Positions 22,743-30,158 of a stretch of DNA of 38,915 bases are shown one piece after another. Source of the stretch: Hyphomicrobiaceae bacterium. GTDB lineage: Bacteria > Pseudomonadota > Alphaproteobacteria > Rhizobiales > Hyphomicrobiaceae. The translations under genes were made by a program, and so were the position numbers. The notes beneath the pieces are model-generated. The model worked only from the letters and a program-made list of their open reading frames with translations, was not told the DNA's origin and ran no database searches. The DNA is taken from contig WBUN01000046.1 in NCBI GenBank assembly GCA_008933705.1, positions 1-38,915 on the forward strand. The letters run 5' to 3'. Every line of letters starts with the position of its first letter. Within the stretch, counting starts at the first letter, position 1.

Positions 22743-23696
22743 CTAGCTTGAGAACTCCGCCCTCGGTTGATGCTTCGCTTGCCCCTTGCGGGACGCTGAT
22801 GCAACGGGTCGGAGCGCGGAGGCTCCACATACCGCAGCGGTTCGACCCGTTGCTGGTCGCGACGCTGCGTCTTGGCTTGCAATCTTCGCCACGAACTCGG
22901 CCGGCGTGAGGTAGCCCAGGCTCGAGTGAGGACGCACCTCGTTGTAATGCCGACGCCAGCTCTCGATCACCACCTTCGCCTCCGTCCGCGAGCGGAACCA
23001 CTCCAGCGATAGGCACTCGTCGCGGAACTTGCCGATCAGGCTCTCCGTGGCGCCATTCTGCCAGGGCTTGCCGGGATCGATCAATGCCGTGCCGATGCCC
23101 TGATCGACGATCCACTTCAGCAGCGCGCGACTGACAAATTCGGGGCCGTTGTCGGAACGAAGATTGAGCGGTGCACCGCGCTCGGATACGAGCCGCGACA
23201 GCACCTCGATCACGCGGGCCGAGCGGATGCGCCCGTCGACCTCGATCGCCAGTCCCTCCTTGGTCCACTCGTCGGTCACCGTCAGGCACTTGAGCTTCTG
23301 CCCATTCGCACACCAGTCGAACACGAAGTCGTAGCTCCACACCTGGTTCGCCCCGGTTGGCGCCTGCGGACGCGGCCGGCCGCTGGCAACGCGCTTGCGC
23401 GGCCGCTTTCTCGGCACCTGCAGCTTCGCCGCCCGCCACAGCCGATAGGCCCGACCGAAGCTCATCTGGTGGCCGTCGCGGCCGAGAAAGATGCGAACCC
23501 GCCGGTAGCCGTAGCGCGGGTACTGCGCCGCAAGCTCACTCATCCGAGCCAGAACGGGTGCATCCTTCTCTGCCCTCAACGAGCGATAGCGCAACGCCGA
23601 GCGGCCAACTTTGACCAGCGTGCAGGCCCGCCGCTGCGACAGGCCCCGGCCCGGCGCGAATGCCACTTGCGATCGGCGAGCCGGCACGCTCACCAT
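22743..23696 (-). CDS. IS3-family transposase OrfB (DDE integrase)
   Basis: Nominal ATG at 23694-23696 gives a 317-residue frame; the natural product is probably an OrfAB fusion made by -1 frameshifting at the A7 run. An HTH_21-like segment (LAAQYPRYGYRRVRIFLGRD) is followed by the rve integrase core. The catalytic triad is Asp in VWSYDFVFDW, Asp in LNLRSDNGPEFVS and Glu in NGATESLIGKFRDECL, with the end block HYNEVRPHSSLGYLTPAEF. All family features are intact, so the element may still be mobile. Confidence 0.92.
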   Translation of the reverse strand: MVSVPARRSQVAFAPGRGLSQRRACTLVKVGRSALRYRSLRAEKDAPVLARMSELAAQYPRYGYRRVRIFLGRDGHQMSFGRAYRLWRAAKLQVPRKRPRKRVASGRPRPQAPTGANQVWSYDFVFDWCANGQKLKCLTVTDEWTKEGLAIEVDGRIRSARVIEVLSRLVSERGAPLNLRSDNGPEFVSRALLKWIVDQGIGTALIDPGKPWQNGATESLIGKFRDECLSLEWFRSRTEAKVVIESWRRHYNEVRPHSSLGYLTPAEFVAKIASQDAASRPATGRTAAVCGASALRPVASASRKGQAKHQPRAEFSS

Positions 23697-23953
23697 TTTT
23701 TTGCGTTGATCTCCTTCATCACCTCGATCTCCAGGTCGCGCTCGGCGACCAGCTTCTTCAGCCGCCCGTTCTCCGCCTCCAGCTGCCGCAGCCGCCGCAC
23801 ATCGTCGGCCTGGAACGTCCCGAACCGCTTGCGCCACGTGTAGATCGTCTGCTCCGAGACGCCGTGACGCTTGGCCACCACCGCGATCGGCTCGCGATCC
23901 GCCTCGCGCAGGATCGCCACCATCTGCTCGTCCGTGAACCTTGTCTTGCGCAT
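23690..23953 (-). CDS. IS3-family OrfA (HTH protein)
   Basis: An 87-residue protein (ATG 23951-23953, preceded by GGAGGGAAGC) with the transposase_8 HTH RFTDEQMVAILREADREPIA, VVAKRHGVSEQTIYTWRKRF, followed by a leucine-zipper-like coiled coil VRRLRQLEAENGRLKKLVAE. It ends EINAKKW with TGA. At its 3' end an A7 tract (23696-23702 on the minus strand, read A-AAA-AAA) is the expected -1 slippery site, placing OrfB in the shifted frame. The pair is therefore a classical IS3 arrangement. Confidence 0.9.
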   Translation of the reverse strand: MRKTRFTDEQMVAILREADREPIAVVAKRHGVSEQTIYTWRKRFGTFQADDVRRLRQLEAENGRLKKLVAERDLEIEVMKEINAKKW

Positions 23954-24115
23954 GCTTCCCTCCATCCAGGAGGGCAGTCTCTCAATTAATCCATGGTCCG
24001 AAAACCCTGAGCCTGCTCCCGGCATGCGCTGCTCGCCGACGACTGCCTGCATCGTGCACTCTTGAGAATCGGGATCGCAGTGCGTCTCTTGAAGACTTGC
24101 ATGACGAAACTTGGC

Positions 24116-25327
24116 CTACCGGATTGCACCATCGCGCTCGAGCGCGTCGATCTCGGACGCCGAATACCCGGCCATCGTCATAAGGATCTCGCGGCTGGAG
24201 TCGCCGAGCCGGGGACCTGCCTTGGTCGGGACATGCGGCGTCCGATGCAAGCGGAATGTCGGTCCACGCGTGATGGCGTCGCCGACTTCAGGGTCGTGAA
24301 TCGATCGGAAGTAGCTCTCGCGATGAAGGTCCTCATCGTCGGCGAGGTCCTGCGAGGTCGAGACGACGTGGGCAGCCACGCCAACCGCCTGCAGCTCGCC
24401 CTCGATCTCGTGCGACGTCTTGCCCTCGGTCCAGGCGCCGATTGCTCCATCGATTTCCTCGCGATGACGCAGGCGGCCGACGAGCGTGTCGAGCTCGCCT
24501 CGCGCAAGAGGTTCGCCGACGACGCGGCGAAATGCTTGCCACTGCGCATCGCAGGATGCGTCGATCGCTACCCAGCGATCCTCTCCCGCGCAGCGGTAGA
24601 CGCCCGACGGGCATCGCAAGGGCGAGCCGGCAGCGCCGCGGCGTTCGGGAGCACGGCCGTTCACCGCATAGTCATAGTAGGCGGGTAGGAGAAACTGGAT
24701 GCCGCACTCGGCTTGTGCGGCGTCGAGGTAACAACCTTCGCCGGTCCGGCGGCGCCGGCGGAGCGCGGCAATAATGCTCGCGACGATGAAGCGCGGCGCG
24801 ACTGAATCCGTCCACGGTCCGTAGGGCCCGCACGGCGCCCGATCGGGCCAGCCGAGCAGGTTCGTTGCGCCGGCAAACGCGGAGCCGGTGATGCCGGTGC
24901 CGCTGGTGCCCTTGGCTTCGGGGCCCGTTCTGCCCAACAGCGATGTCGAGACCATGATGAGCCTAGCGTTCTGCTGCCGTAGCTCTTCAAAGGAAAGGCC
25001 CAGACTGTCGATGACGCCCGCGGCAAAGCTCTCGATCAGCACATCCGCCCAGCGGACGAGTCTCAAGAACGCTTCAATCCCTCTCGGGTGCTTGAGATCG
25101 AGCAGGACACTGCGCTTTCCTGCGTTGATGGCGTGGTAGCTCAGGGACCTGTTGTGTCCGCTGCGACCATCCTTGAACGGCCCGAGGGTACGGAGGGGGT
25201 CGATTCTCACGCTGCTTTCCGCCTTGACGACCTGGGCGCCGAGGTCGGCGAGATAGCGGGCACTTTCGGGGCCGACCATAAGCCAGCCCATGTCGATGAC
25301 TTTGGTACCTTCGAGTGCCGCGCTCAT
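24116..25327 (-). CDS. Class III (CaiB/BaiF) CoA transferase, catalytic-type subunit
   Basis: A 403-residue protein. The N-terminal block VIDMGWLMVGPESARYLADL, GAQVVKAESS and the segment NAGKRSVLLDLKHPRGIEAF are the family signature, as is FEELRQQNARLIMVSTSLLG. Asp174 in GPYGPWTDSVAPRF stands where the acyl-anhydride-forming Asp (formyl-CoA transferase Asp169) is expected. It transfers CoA from a donor acyl-CoA (often succinyl-CoA) to a free acid. Its start overlaps the stop of the upstream CoA transferase (ATGA), implying a two-subunit enzyme like the BbsEF succinyl-CoA:benzylsuccinate transferase. Substrate unknown. It is the second gene of the leftward operon controlled from the operator at 26626. 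Confidence 0.92.
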   Translation of the reverse strand: MSAALEGTKVIDMGWLMVGPESARYLADLGAQVVKAESSVRIDPLRTLGPFKDGRSGHNRSLSYHAINAGKRSVLLDLKHPRGIEAFLRLVRWADVLIESFAAGVIDSLGLSFEELRQQNARLIMVSTSLLGRTGPEAKGTSGTGITGSAFAGATNLLGWPDRAPCGPYGPWTDSVAPRFIVASIIAALRRRRRTGEGCYLDAAQAECGIQFLLPAYYDYAVNGRAPERRGAAGSPLRCPSGVYRCAGEDRWVAIDASCDAQWQAFRRVVGEPLARGELDTLVGRLRHREEIDGAIGAWTEGKTSHEIEGELQAVGVAAHVVSTSQDLADDEDLHRESYFRSIHDPEVGDAITRGPTFRLHRTPHVPTKAGPRLGDSSREILMTMAGYSASEIDALERDGAIR

Positions 25328-26556
25328 CAGATGATCCCGTGCACGAAAAGGGCTTGAATTTCGGTGGTGGACAGCCCGAGCTCACCAATGAGGAGTTCGG
25401 CGGTGTGCTCGGACAGCCGTGGGGCGGGGCGTCGGACGTCGATGCGGTAGTTGGAGAACTGGATGAAGCGTGCCGGCACATCGATGCTGCGCCGGTCCGT
25501 AGCCTCGACGGTCGCAAATAGCCCACGCTTGCGGTATTGGTGCGAGTTGGCGATATCGGCCATCGTCATGACCGGCGCGGCCATGAAGCCGTAGTGGCGA
25601 GCGGCTGCTGTCAGCTCATCCTTGGTCTTTGTGAGGCAGAGTCTGCTAACGGCGTCGACGAGCGCATCGATGCTCGCGCGTGCGGCTGGATCGGACGAGG
25701 CCTTGCGGCCTGTGGTCAGCCAGTCTGCTTGGGCGAACTCGGCGCCAAGCGCGCCCTCGTCAATCGCCCACTTGGCGATCTGCCGCGTCGTCGCCACGAA
25801 ACCTGCGCCGAAGACCACCGAGATCATCATGTGGCCGTCGGCGCACGCATACATGCTGGGAGCCAGGCGGCCGCCGGTAAGGCCGCTGCCGACGGCAGAG
25901 GATCGCGTGACCGCTTTTTCGCCCGAGAAGCCCGCGAACGCCCGCGACAATGCGCTCATCATTGCCGCGGTCCTCACCGAGACGTCGATGGTCTGACCCA
26001 GCCCATCACGATCACGTGCCACGAGCCCGGCAAGGGCCGCGACTGCGGCTTCCGCGCCGGCTTCCATCATGGCCTGGGGAACTGGAAAGAACACGGGTGG
26101 ACGGTCGGCGTCCCCTGCCAGCGCGGGGGCGCCGCTCGCGGCCATGAGAACGAGGTCCTCGGCGCGGTAGGCCGCCTTCGGTCCAGACTTGGAGAACGCG
26201 GTCGTCGCGCAGTGCACCACGTTCGATGGCAGAGAGAGACCTTCGAGCGGCAGGCTTCCATCCTCGCTGGCGGCCTCCAGGACGATGTCGCAGCGCTCGA
26301 TGAGGCGCTCGAGCAGGGCGCGGCCATCGGCACAGTCATGGCGCAGTGTGATGCCGCGCTTGTTCCTGTTGAGGGCCTGCCAAGTGAGGCTGCGATCGAG
26401 CCCGGGAATGTTGTCGATGAAGGGCTCGAGCCTGCGACCTGTGGCCCCGCCCGGCGGCTCGATGGTGACGACGTCGGCGCCGAGATCGCCCAGGATCTGA
26501 CCGGCGAGCATGGTTGGCGCAGCTGAGATTTCCAGCACGCGCACGTCTCTCAACAT
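25327..26556 (-). CDS. Class III CoA transferase, second subunit lacking the catalytic Asp
   Basis: A 409-residue protein, taking ATG 26554-26556 (MLRDVRVLEIS) after GGAGG; an ATG 7 codons upstream is possible. The CaiB/BaiF features are present: VLEISAAPTMLAGQILGDLG, ADVVTIEPPGGATGRRLEPF, ALNRNKRGITLRHDCADGRA and QTIDVSVRTAAMMSAL. At the position of the catalytic Asp the sequence is PVPQAMMEAGAE, with no Asp, so this subunit is probably structural and pairs with the Asp174-bearing partner. The gene order and 4-base overlap indicate a heteromeric CoA transferase. The leftward promoter contains a TetR-type operator. Confidence 0.9.
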   Translation of the reverse strand: MLRDVRVLEISAAPTMLAGQILGDLGADVVTIEPPGGATGRRLEPFIDNIPGLDRSLTWQALNRNKRGITLRHDCADGRALLERLIERCDIVLEAASEDGSLPLEGLSLPSNVVHCATTAFSKSGPKAAYRAEDLVLMAASGAPALAGDADRPPVFFPVPQAMMEAGAEAAVAALAGLVARDRDGLGQTIDVSVRTAAMMSALSRAFAGFSGEKAVTRSSAVGSGLTGGRLAPSMYACADGHMMISVVFGAGFVATTRQIAKWAIDEGALGAEFAQADWLTTGRKASSDPAARASIDALVDAVSRLCLTKTKDELTAAARHYGFMAAPVMTMADIANSHQYRKRGLFATVEATDRRSIDVPARFIQFSNYRIDVRRPAPRLSEHTAELLIGELGLSTTEIQALFVHGII

Positions 26557-26625
26557 TGTTGCCTCCACTCCCTCCATTCGCACGCCGCAGGAATCCGCCC
26601 TTGACTCCGTAGCAGCCACCATACT

Positions 26626-26657
26626 ACATGTTATTAGTTTCACAACAAATAATATGT
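26626..26657. promoter_or_regulatory. TetR-type operator in the divergent promoter of the catabolic island
   Basis: A 32-base inverted repeat with two 14-base arms and a TCAC centre. The left arm is ACATGTTATTAGTT and the right arm AACAAATAATATGT; 12 of 14 positions are complementary. It is strikingly AT-rich in GC-rich DNA and is centred between the CoA transferase start (26556) and the 26723 gene. The core GTT-T(C/G)AC-AACAAA recurs in front of the TetR gene at 31748-31776. This links both to one repressor by inference. Confidence 0.65.
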
Positions 26658-26722
26658 GCGGCGAACGGTGGACGCCGTGATGAAGGGCAGAGAAGGCAGC
26701 AGCAGGCGAGGAGGATGAGACC

Positions 26723-27022
26723 ATGTCAGCGGACGGTACCTGGGAGCTGAGCATGCGGACTCCCAGAGGCGAGCGTAAGTCGATGCTGGTCCTCCAATGC
26801 GGTGACGGGTCCCTAGTGGGTAAGCTCACCGGGGAGGCAGGCACACCCACGGACATCTTTGACGGCAGAGCTGACGGCAAAGGCGTTTTCTTTAGGGCGG
26901 CAATTGCAAGCCCTACGCCGATGACGCTTGAGTTCGCTGGCACAGTCGGCGGCAACGAGATTTCCGGCACGGTGAGTGCCGGCGCGTTCGGCACCTGGCC
27001 GTTCACCGCGCGTCGTGCGTGA
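26723..27022 (+). CDS. Small beta-rich conserved hypothetical protein
   Basis: A 99-residue protein with a strong ribosome-binding site (GAGGAGGATG) before ATG 26723. The whole chain alternates beta strands: TWELSMRTPRGERKSMLVLQ, GKLTGEAGTPTDIFDGRADG, MTLEFAGTVGGNEISGTVSA and GAFGTWPFTARRA. The repeated pattern x-G-x-(V/L)-G-x-hydrophobic and the end FGTWPFTA resemble small lipocalin/beta-barrel-like proteins, also found as add-on domains. No signal peptide. It is the first gene rightward of the operator and so part of the regulon. The function is unknown; ligand binding or an accessory role for the transferases or dehydrogenase is only a guess. Confidence 0.75.
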   Translation: MSADGTWELSMRTPRGERKSMLVLQCGDGSLVGKLTGEAGTPTDIFDGRADGKGVFFRAAIASPTPMTLEFAGTVGGNEISGTVSAGAFGTWPFTARRA

Positions 27023-27089
27023 CCGCCGCTCACCCCTTGGAAGCGCGCCGAGACGAAACACAGCGACCAACCCCATGGAGTGTCCCCAT

Positions 27090-27311
27090 ATGCGGACCAT
27101 CATCGTCCTCTTTGTCCTTGCAATGGCCTCGGTTCTGCCGGCGCAGGCGGCCGAAACCAACTGCAAAGGTCTCACGCAGGATGCCTGCACGAAGGCGGCC
27201 GGCTGCATCTGGCTTCCCGAGCGCAAAGCCGGCGAGAAGAGCGCCAAAACGGGCCAGATCTACAAGACCAGCGCTCAGGCCCATTGCGCCAGCCGAAAAG
27301 ACCGGCCTTGA
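27090..27311 (+). CDS. Small secreted Cys-containing protein
   Basis: A 73-residue protein with the signal peptide MRTIIVLFVLAMASVLPAQA. The mature part has four Cys (TNCKG, DACTK, GCIW, HCAS) and many Lys, suggesting two disulfides in a short PSI-like fold. It is 67 bases after the beta-rich gene and 66 before the acyl-CoA dehydrogenase gene. Similar small secreted proteins of unknown role occur in alphaproteobacteria, but I cannot name a family. It is likely co-transcribed with the island, or carried along by position. Confidence 0.6.
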   Translation: MRTIIVLFVLAMASVLPAQAAETNCKGLTQDACTKAAGCIWLPERKAGEKSAKTGQIYKTSAQAHCASRKDRP

Positions 27312-27377
27312 CCGAACCGCTGTCGGCCGGCTGCCCCGCGGCGGGCGCCGACCATATGCACAGGAGAACGACTGGCG

Positions 27378-28514
27378 ATGGACTTTGAGCTTCCGGAAGA
27401 GACGAAGGCGTTGCAGAAGTTGGTGCGGCAGCTGGTCGAGAAGCACCAGATGCCACTCGAGCAAAAGGTTTTGCGCGGCGAGACGATCACGCCGTCTGAT
27501 CTCGCGCCGGGTCGCAAGGCGGCCAGGGAGGCGGGCCTCTGGGGGCTCAGCCTGCCCAAGGACTACGGCGGCGCGGCGCTGTCGACCCTCGACAACGTGG
27601 TGATCGCCGAGGAGAACGAGCGGTGCCTGGTGCCGCTGCAGTTCGGCGGCAGGGTGCCGGGCTTCCTCCTGCGGCTCGATGACCGCCAGAAGCAGAAGTA
27701 TCTCTACCCTGTTCTCAAAGGTGAGAAGAGATACGCGTTCGCCCAAACCGAGCCGAGCGGCGGCTCCGATCCCGGCGGCCAGATCCGCACGATGGCGACG
27801 CGCAAGGGCGCAGGGTGGGTGATCAACGGCTCCAAGGTGTTCATCACCTTTGCGGCGGTGGCTGACTTCTTCATCGTCGTCGCGGTCACCGATCAGGAGC
27901 GTCGCCAGCACGGGGGCATGACACTGTTCCTCATCGATCGTGGGGTGCCAGGTCTCACGATTGGCCGCGCCATCCCGATGATAGGTGCCAAGACCACCCA
28001 CGAGCTGTTCTTCGACAACGTGGAGGTTTCCGATGACGCCGTGATCGGCAAGCCGGGCACCGGCTTTGCCTCGGCACAGGATCTGTTGTCGACCGCGCGC
28101 ATGAACATCGGCGCCAAAGCGATCGGCATCGCCCAGCGCTGCGTGGACATGATGATCGACCACGCCAAGACCCGCGTCGCCTTCGGCGAGGCTCTGGCCC
28201 GCAAGCAGGCCGTGCAAGCCATGATCGTCGACTCCTGGGTCGATGTGCACCAGACGCGGCTCGTCACCCACCACGCCGCGTGGAAGAACGACCGAGGCGA
28301 GGACACGCGAGTGGAAGCCGGGCTCGTCAAGTTCCTTGGCAGCGAGATGGTGGGGCGCGTCGTCGACCGCGCCCTTCAGCTGCATGGCGCGTCAGGCGCG
28401 TCATTCGATTCGCCGCTCGCTCACTGGTACGGCCACGTGCGCACGATGCGCATCTACGAGGGGCCGACCGAAACCCAGCGCTACCGGGTCGTCGCCCGGG
28501 CGCTGCTCCGCTAA
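27378..28514 (+). CDS. Acyl-CoA dehydrogenase
   Basis: A 378-residue flavoenzyme (ATG 27378, CAGGAG upstream). The N-terminal helical domain includes MDFELPEETKALQKLVRQLV, AAREAGLWGLSLPKDYGGAA. The FAD/substrate beta domain has YAFAQTEPSGGSDPGG and VINGSKVFITFAAVADFFIV. The C-terminal domain has GKPGTGFASAQDLLSTARMN, a Gly/Ala-rich turn HGASGASFDSPL and the catalytic base Glu361 in MRIYEGPTETQRYRVV. It would introduce the 2,3-double bond into a CoA-activated acid. Only one acyl-CoA dehydrogenase subunit is encoded here. In a bbs-type scheme it corresponds to BbsG; substrate specificity is not readable from sequence. Confidence 0.93.
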   Translation: MDFELPEETKALQKLVRQLVEKHQMPLEQKVLRGETITPSDLAPGRKAAREAGLWGLSLPKDYGGAALSTLDNVVIAEENERCLVPLQFGGRVPGFLLRLDDRQKQKYLYPVLKGEKRYAFAQTEPSGGSDPGGQIRTMATRKGAGWVINGSKVFITFAAVADFFIVVAVTDQERRQHGGMTLFLIDRGVPGLTIGRAIPMIGAKTTHELFFDNVEVSDDAVIGKPGTGFASAQDLLSTARMNIGAKAIGIAQRCVDMMIDHAKTRVAFGEALARKQAVQAMIVDSWVDVHQTRLVTHHAAWKNDRGEDTRVEAGLVKFLGSEMVGRVVDRALQLHGASGASFDSPLAHWYGHVRTMRIYEGPTETQRYRVVARALLR

Positions 28515-28544
28515 GGCAAGTCCGCGAACGAGAAGCTGCTACCC

Positions 28545-28967
28545 ATGACCAGCGCTGAAAGACATCCGCTCTTCGTTGCAACCGGCACGGAACAGGTTCC
28601 CGACCGCCCCGCCCTCGTCGGCGGCCGTTGTACGTGCGGGCACGTGTTCTTCCCGATGCAGACCTATGGCTGCGAGAAGTGCGGTCGCTACGGCGGCCAT
28701 CTCGAGACCACGCCGCTGGCAGGCCGCGGCCGGCTCATCGCCTTCGCGCAGGTTCATCTTCACGCCCGTCCGGAACCGAAGGTGCCCTTTACCGTCGTTG
28801 CCGTCGCACTCGATGATGGCCCCATCATAAGAGCCCTGCTCAACCCGCCCGTCGACCCGGAGTTGAGGCACGGCGACGTCATGGTCGCCGAAATCGTGAG
28901 CGTGCCGCGCGAGGTCGGCACCCGGCCGACGCTTCGCCTTACGCGCAACGCCACCGGAGGGCGCTGA
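28545..28967 (+). CDS. DUF35 OB-fold Zn-ribbon protein, partner of the thiolase-like protein
   Basis: A 140-residue protein. The N-terminal rubredoxin-like Zn ribbon has Cys29 and Cys31 in GRCTCGHVFFP and Cys43/Cys46 in YGCEKCG. An OB-fold follows with GRLIAFAQVHLHARPEPKVP, FTVVAVALDDGPIIRALLNP and the usual GDVMVAEIV. DUF35 proteins (BbsA, ChsH2 C-terminal domain) bind an SCP-2-type thiolase-like subunit and shape its active site. It sits 1 base before the thiolase-like gene, so a two-subunit enzyme is strongly suggested. Confidence 0.9.
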   Translation: MTSAERHPLFVATGTEQVPDRPALVGGRCTCGHVFFPMQTYGCEKCGRYGGHLETTPLAGRGRLIAFAQVHLHARPEPKVPFTVVAVALDDGPIIRALLNPPVDPELRHGDVMVAEIVSVPREVGTRPTLRLTRNATGGR

Positions 28968-28968
28968 C

Positions 28969-30114
28969 ATGGCACGTCATCTGTCGAGCTTGCGTCCGGT
29001 CTATGTCGTCGGGGTCGGCTGGCATCGCTACCAGCCCCCGAGTGAAACGCCGTACGTGGCCCTGGGCCTCAAGGCTGTCCGCGATGCGCTTGCGGACGCG
29101 CGCCTGGAATGGCCGGCGGTCGAGTCGACCTATGTCGCCACCGCCCGCTTGGGCATGGCGTGCGGTCGGCCGATGCTGCGCCATCTCGGTGCCCTGGGCC
29201 GGCCGCTGGTGCACATCGAGAATGCCTCCGCGTCCGGCTCTGCTGCCTTCCGGCTCGCTTGCACCGAGGTGGCTGCAGGCCTCAGCGACGTGGTGCTCGC
29301 GGTCGGCGTCGACAAGGTGTCGGACCGCTTGAGAGCCTCGAGCCAGATCGGCCTGCAGAGCCTGACAGGCAGCGCGATCGTGCCGGCGACCCACTATGCC
29401 CTGCTCATGAGCGAGTATGCACAGCGCCACAAAGTCCGGCCCGAGGACATTGCACTGGTGGCAGTCAAGAACCATCGCAACGGCGCCAGGAACGAGAATG
29501 CGCAGCGGCGGAAGGAGCGCACGCTCGAGGAGGTGCTGGGCGGCAAACGGGTCTCCGGCACGCTGACCTCCCTGCAATGCACTCCGATCGGCGAAGGCGC
29601 CGCCGCGGTGATCGTTGCCTCGGAAGACGGCGTTAAGCGCTACGGCATCGACGCAAGCCGGACCATTCGCGTGGTCGCGTCGGCTGCAAACAGTGAGATG
29701 GTGGGCCATGATGAGAACCGAGATGCTGCCATCACGCAGGCGGCAATGGCCGCAGCGTTTGCGGAAGCGCAGATTGCACCATCCGATCTCGACGTCGTCG
29801 AGCTGCACGACGCGTTCACCATCGAGGAGATCGAGTACGCGGAGGCCACTGGCATCTGCCAGCCGGGCCGGTTCATTCCGATGCTCGAGGAAGGCGCCTT
29901 CGATATCGGCGGCAAGTGCGCCATCAGCCCGTCGGGCGGCTTGATCGCTATGGGGCACCCGATCGGGCCGACTGGACTGGGACAGATCGGTGAGATCACG
30001 CTGCAGCTTCGCGGCGAGGCGGGCGCGCGCCAGCAGCCGCACGCACGGACCGGGCTCGCACACATGGTCGGGGTAGGTGCGGTCTGCTACGTGCACATTC
30101 TGCAGCGGGTGTGA
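28969..30114 (+). CDS. SCP-2-type thiolase-like protein lacking the nucleophilic Cys
   Basis: A 381-residue thiolase-fold protein. The N-terminal part has VYVVGVGWHRYQPPSE and VHIENASASGSAAFRLACTE. In SCP-2-type thiolases the block reads (V)ENAC(A/S)SGS; here the position of the nucleophilic Cys is Ser87 (codon TCC). The remaining catalytic pieces are present: VVELHDAFTIEEIEYAEATG (His of HDAF), SPSGGLIAMGHPIGPTGLGQ and the C-terminal GVGAVCYVHIL. With a DUF35 partner it resembles either BbsAB-type thiolase or the Ltp2-ChsH2 retro-aldolase, which has no Cys nucleophile. The Cys-to-Ser change favours a non-thiolytic cleavage, but this is inference. It precedes the SDR gene in the island. Confidence 0.88.
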   Translation: MARHLSSLRPVYVVGVGWHRYQPPSETPYVALGLKAVRDALADARLEWPAVESTYVATARLGMACGRPMLRHLGALGRPLVHIENASASGSAAFRLACTEVAAGLSDVVLAVGVDKVSDRLRASSQIGLQSLTGSAIVPATHYALLMSEYAQRHKVRPEDIALVAVKNHRNGARNENAQRRKERTLEEVLGGKRVSGTLTSLQCTPIGEGAAAVIVASEDGVKRYGIDASRTIRVVASAANSEMVGHDENRDAAITQAAMAAAFAEAQIAPSDLDVVELHDAFTIEEIEYAEATGICQPGRFIPMLEEGAFDIGGKCAISPSGGLIAMGHPIGPTGLGQIGEITLQLRGEAGARQQPHARTGLAHMVGVGAVCYVHILQRV

Positions 30115-30158
30115 GCGCCGGGATGCAAGCGCACAGGCAATTGAAGGAAGGAGGCAAG

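Larger units (their letters stand above)
22740..23993 (-). mobile_element. IS3-family insertion sequence (IS407-like group)
   Basis: The element spans about 1.25 kb and carries orfA (23690-23953) and orfB (22743-23696). Imperfect terminal inverted repeats are visible: the orfA-side end begins near 23993 (minus strand GGATTAATTGAGAGACTGCC) and the other end near 22740 reads GGCTAGCTTGAGAACTCCGC on the plus strand. They share the GG-TA--TTGAGA core. The orfB stop lies inside the repeat, as is usual in this family. I see no clear 3-5 base target duplication, so one flank may have been rearranged. The exact ends are approximate. Confidence 0.8.

Noticed and set aside
25537-26526. A 329-codon plus-strand frame opposite the second CoA transferase
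   Set aside because: Antisense of a family-matched gene; no recognisable motif.
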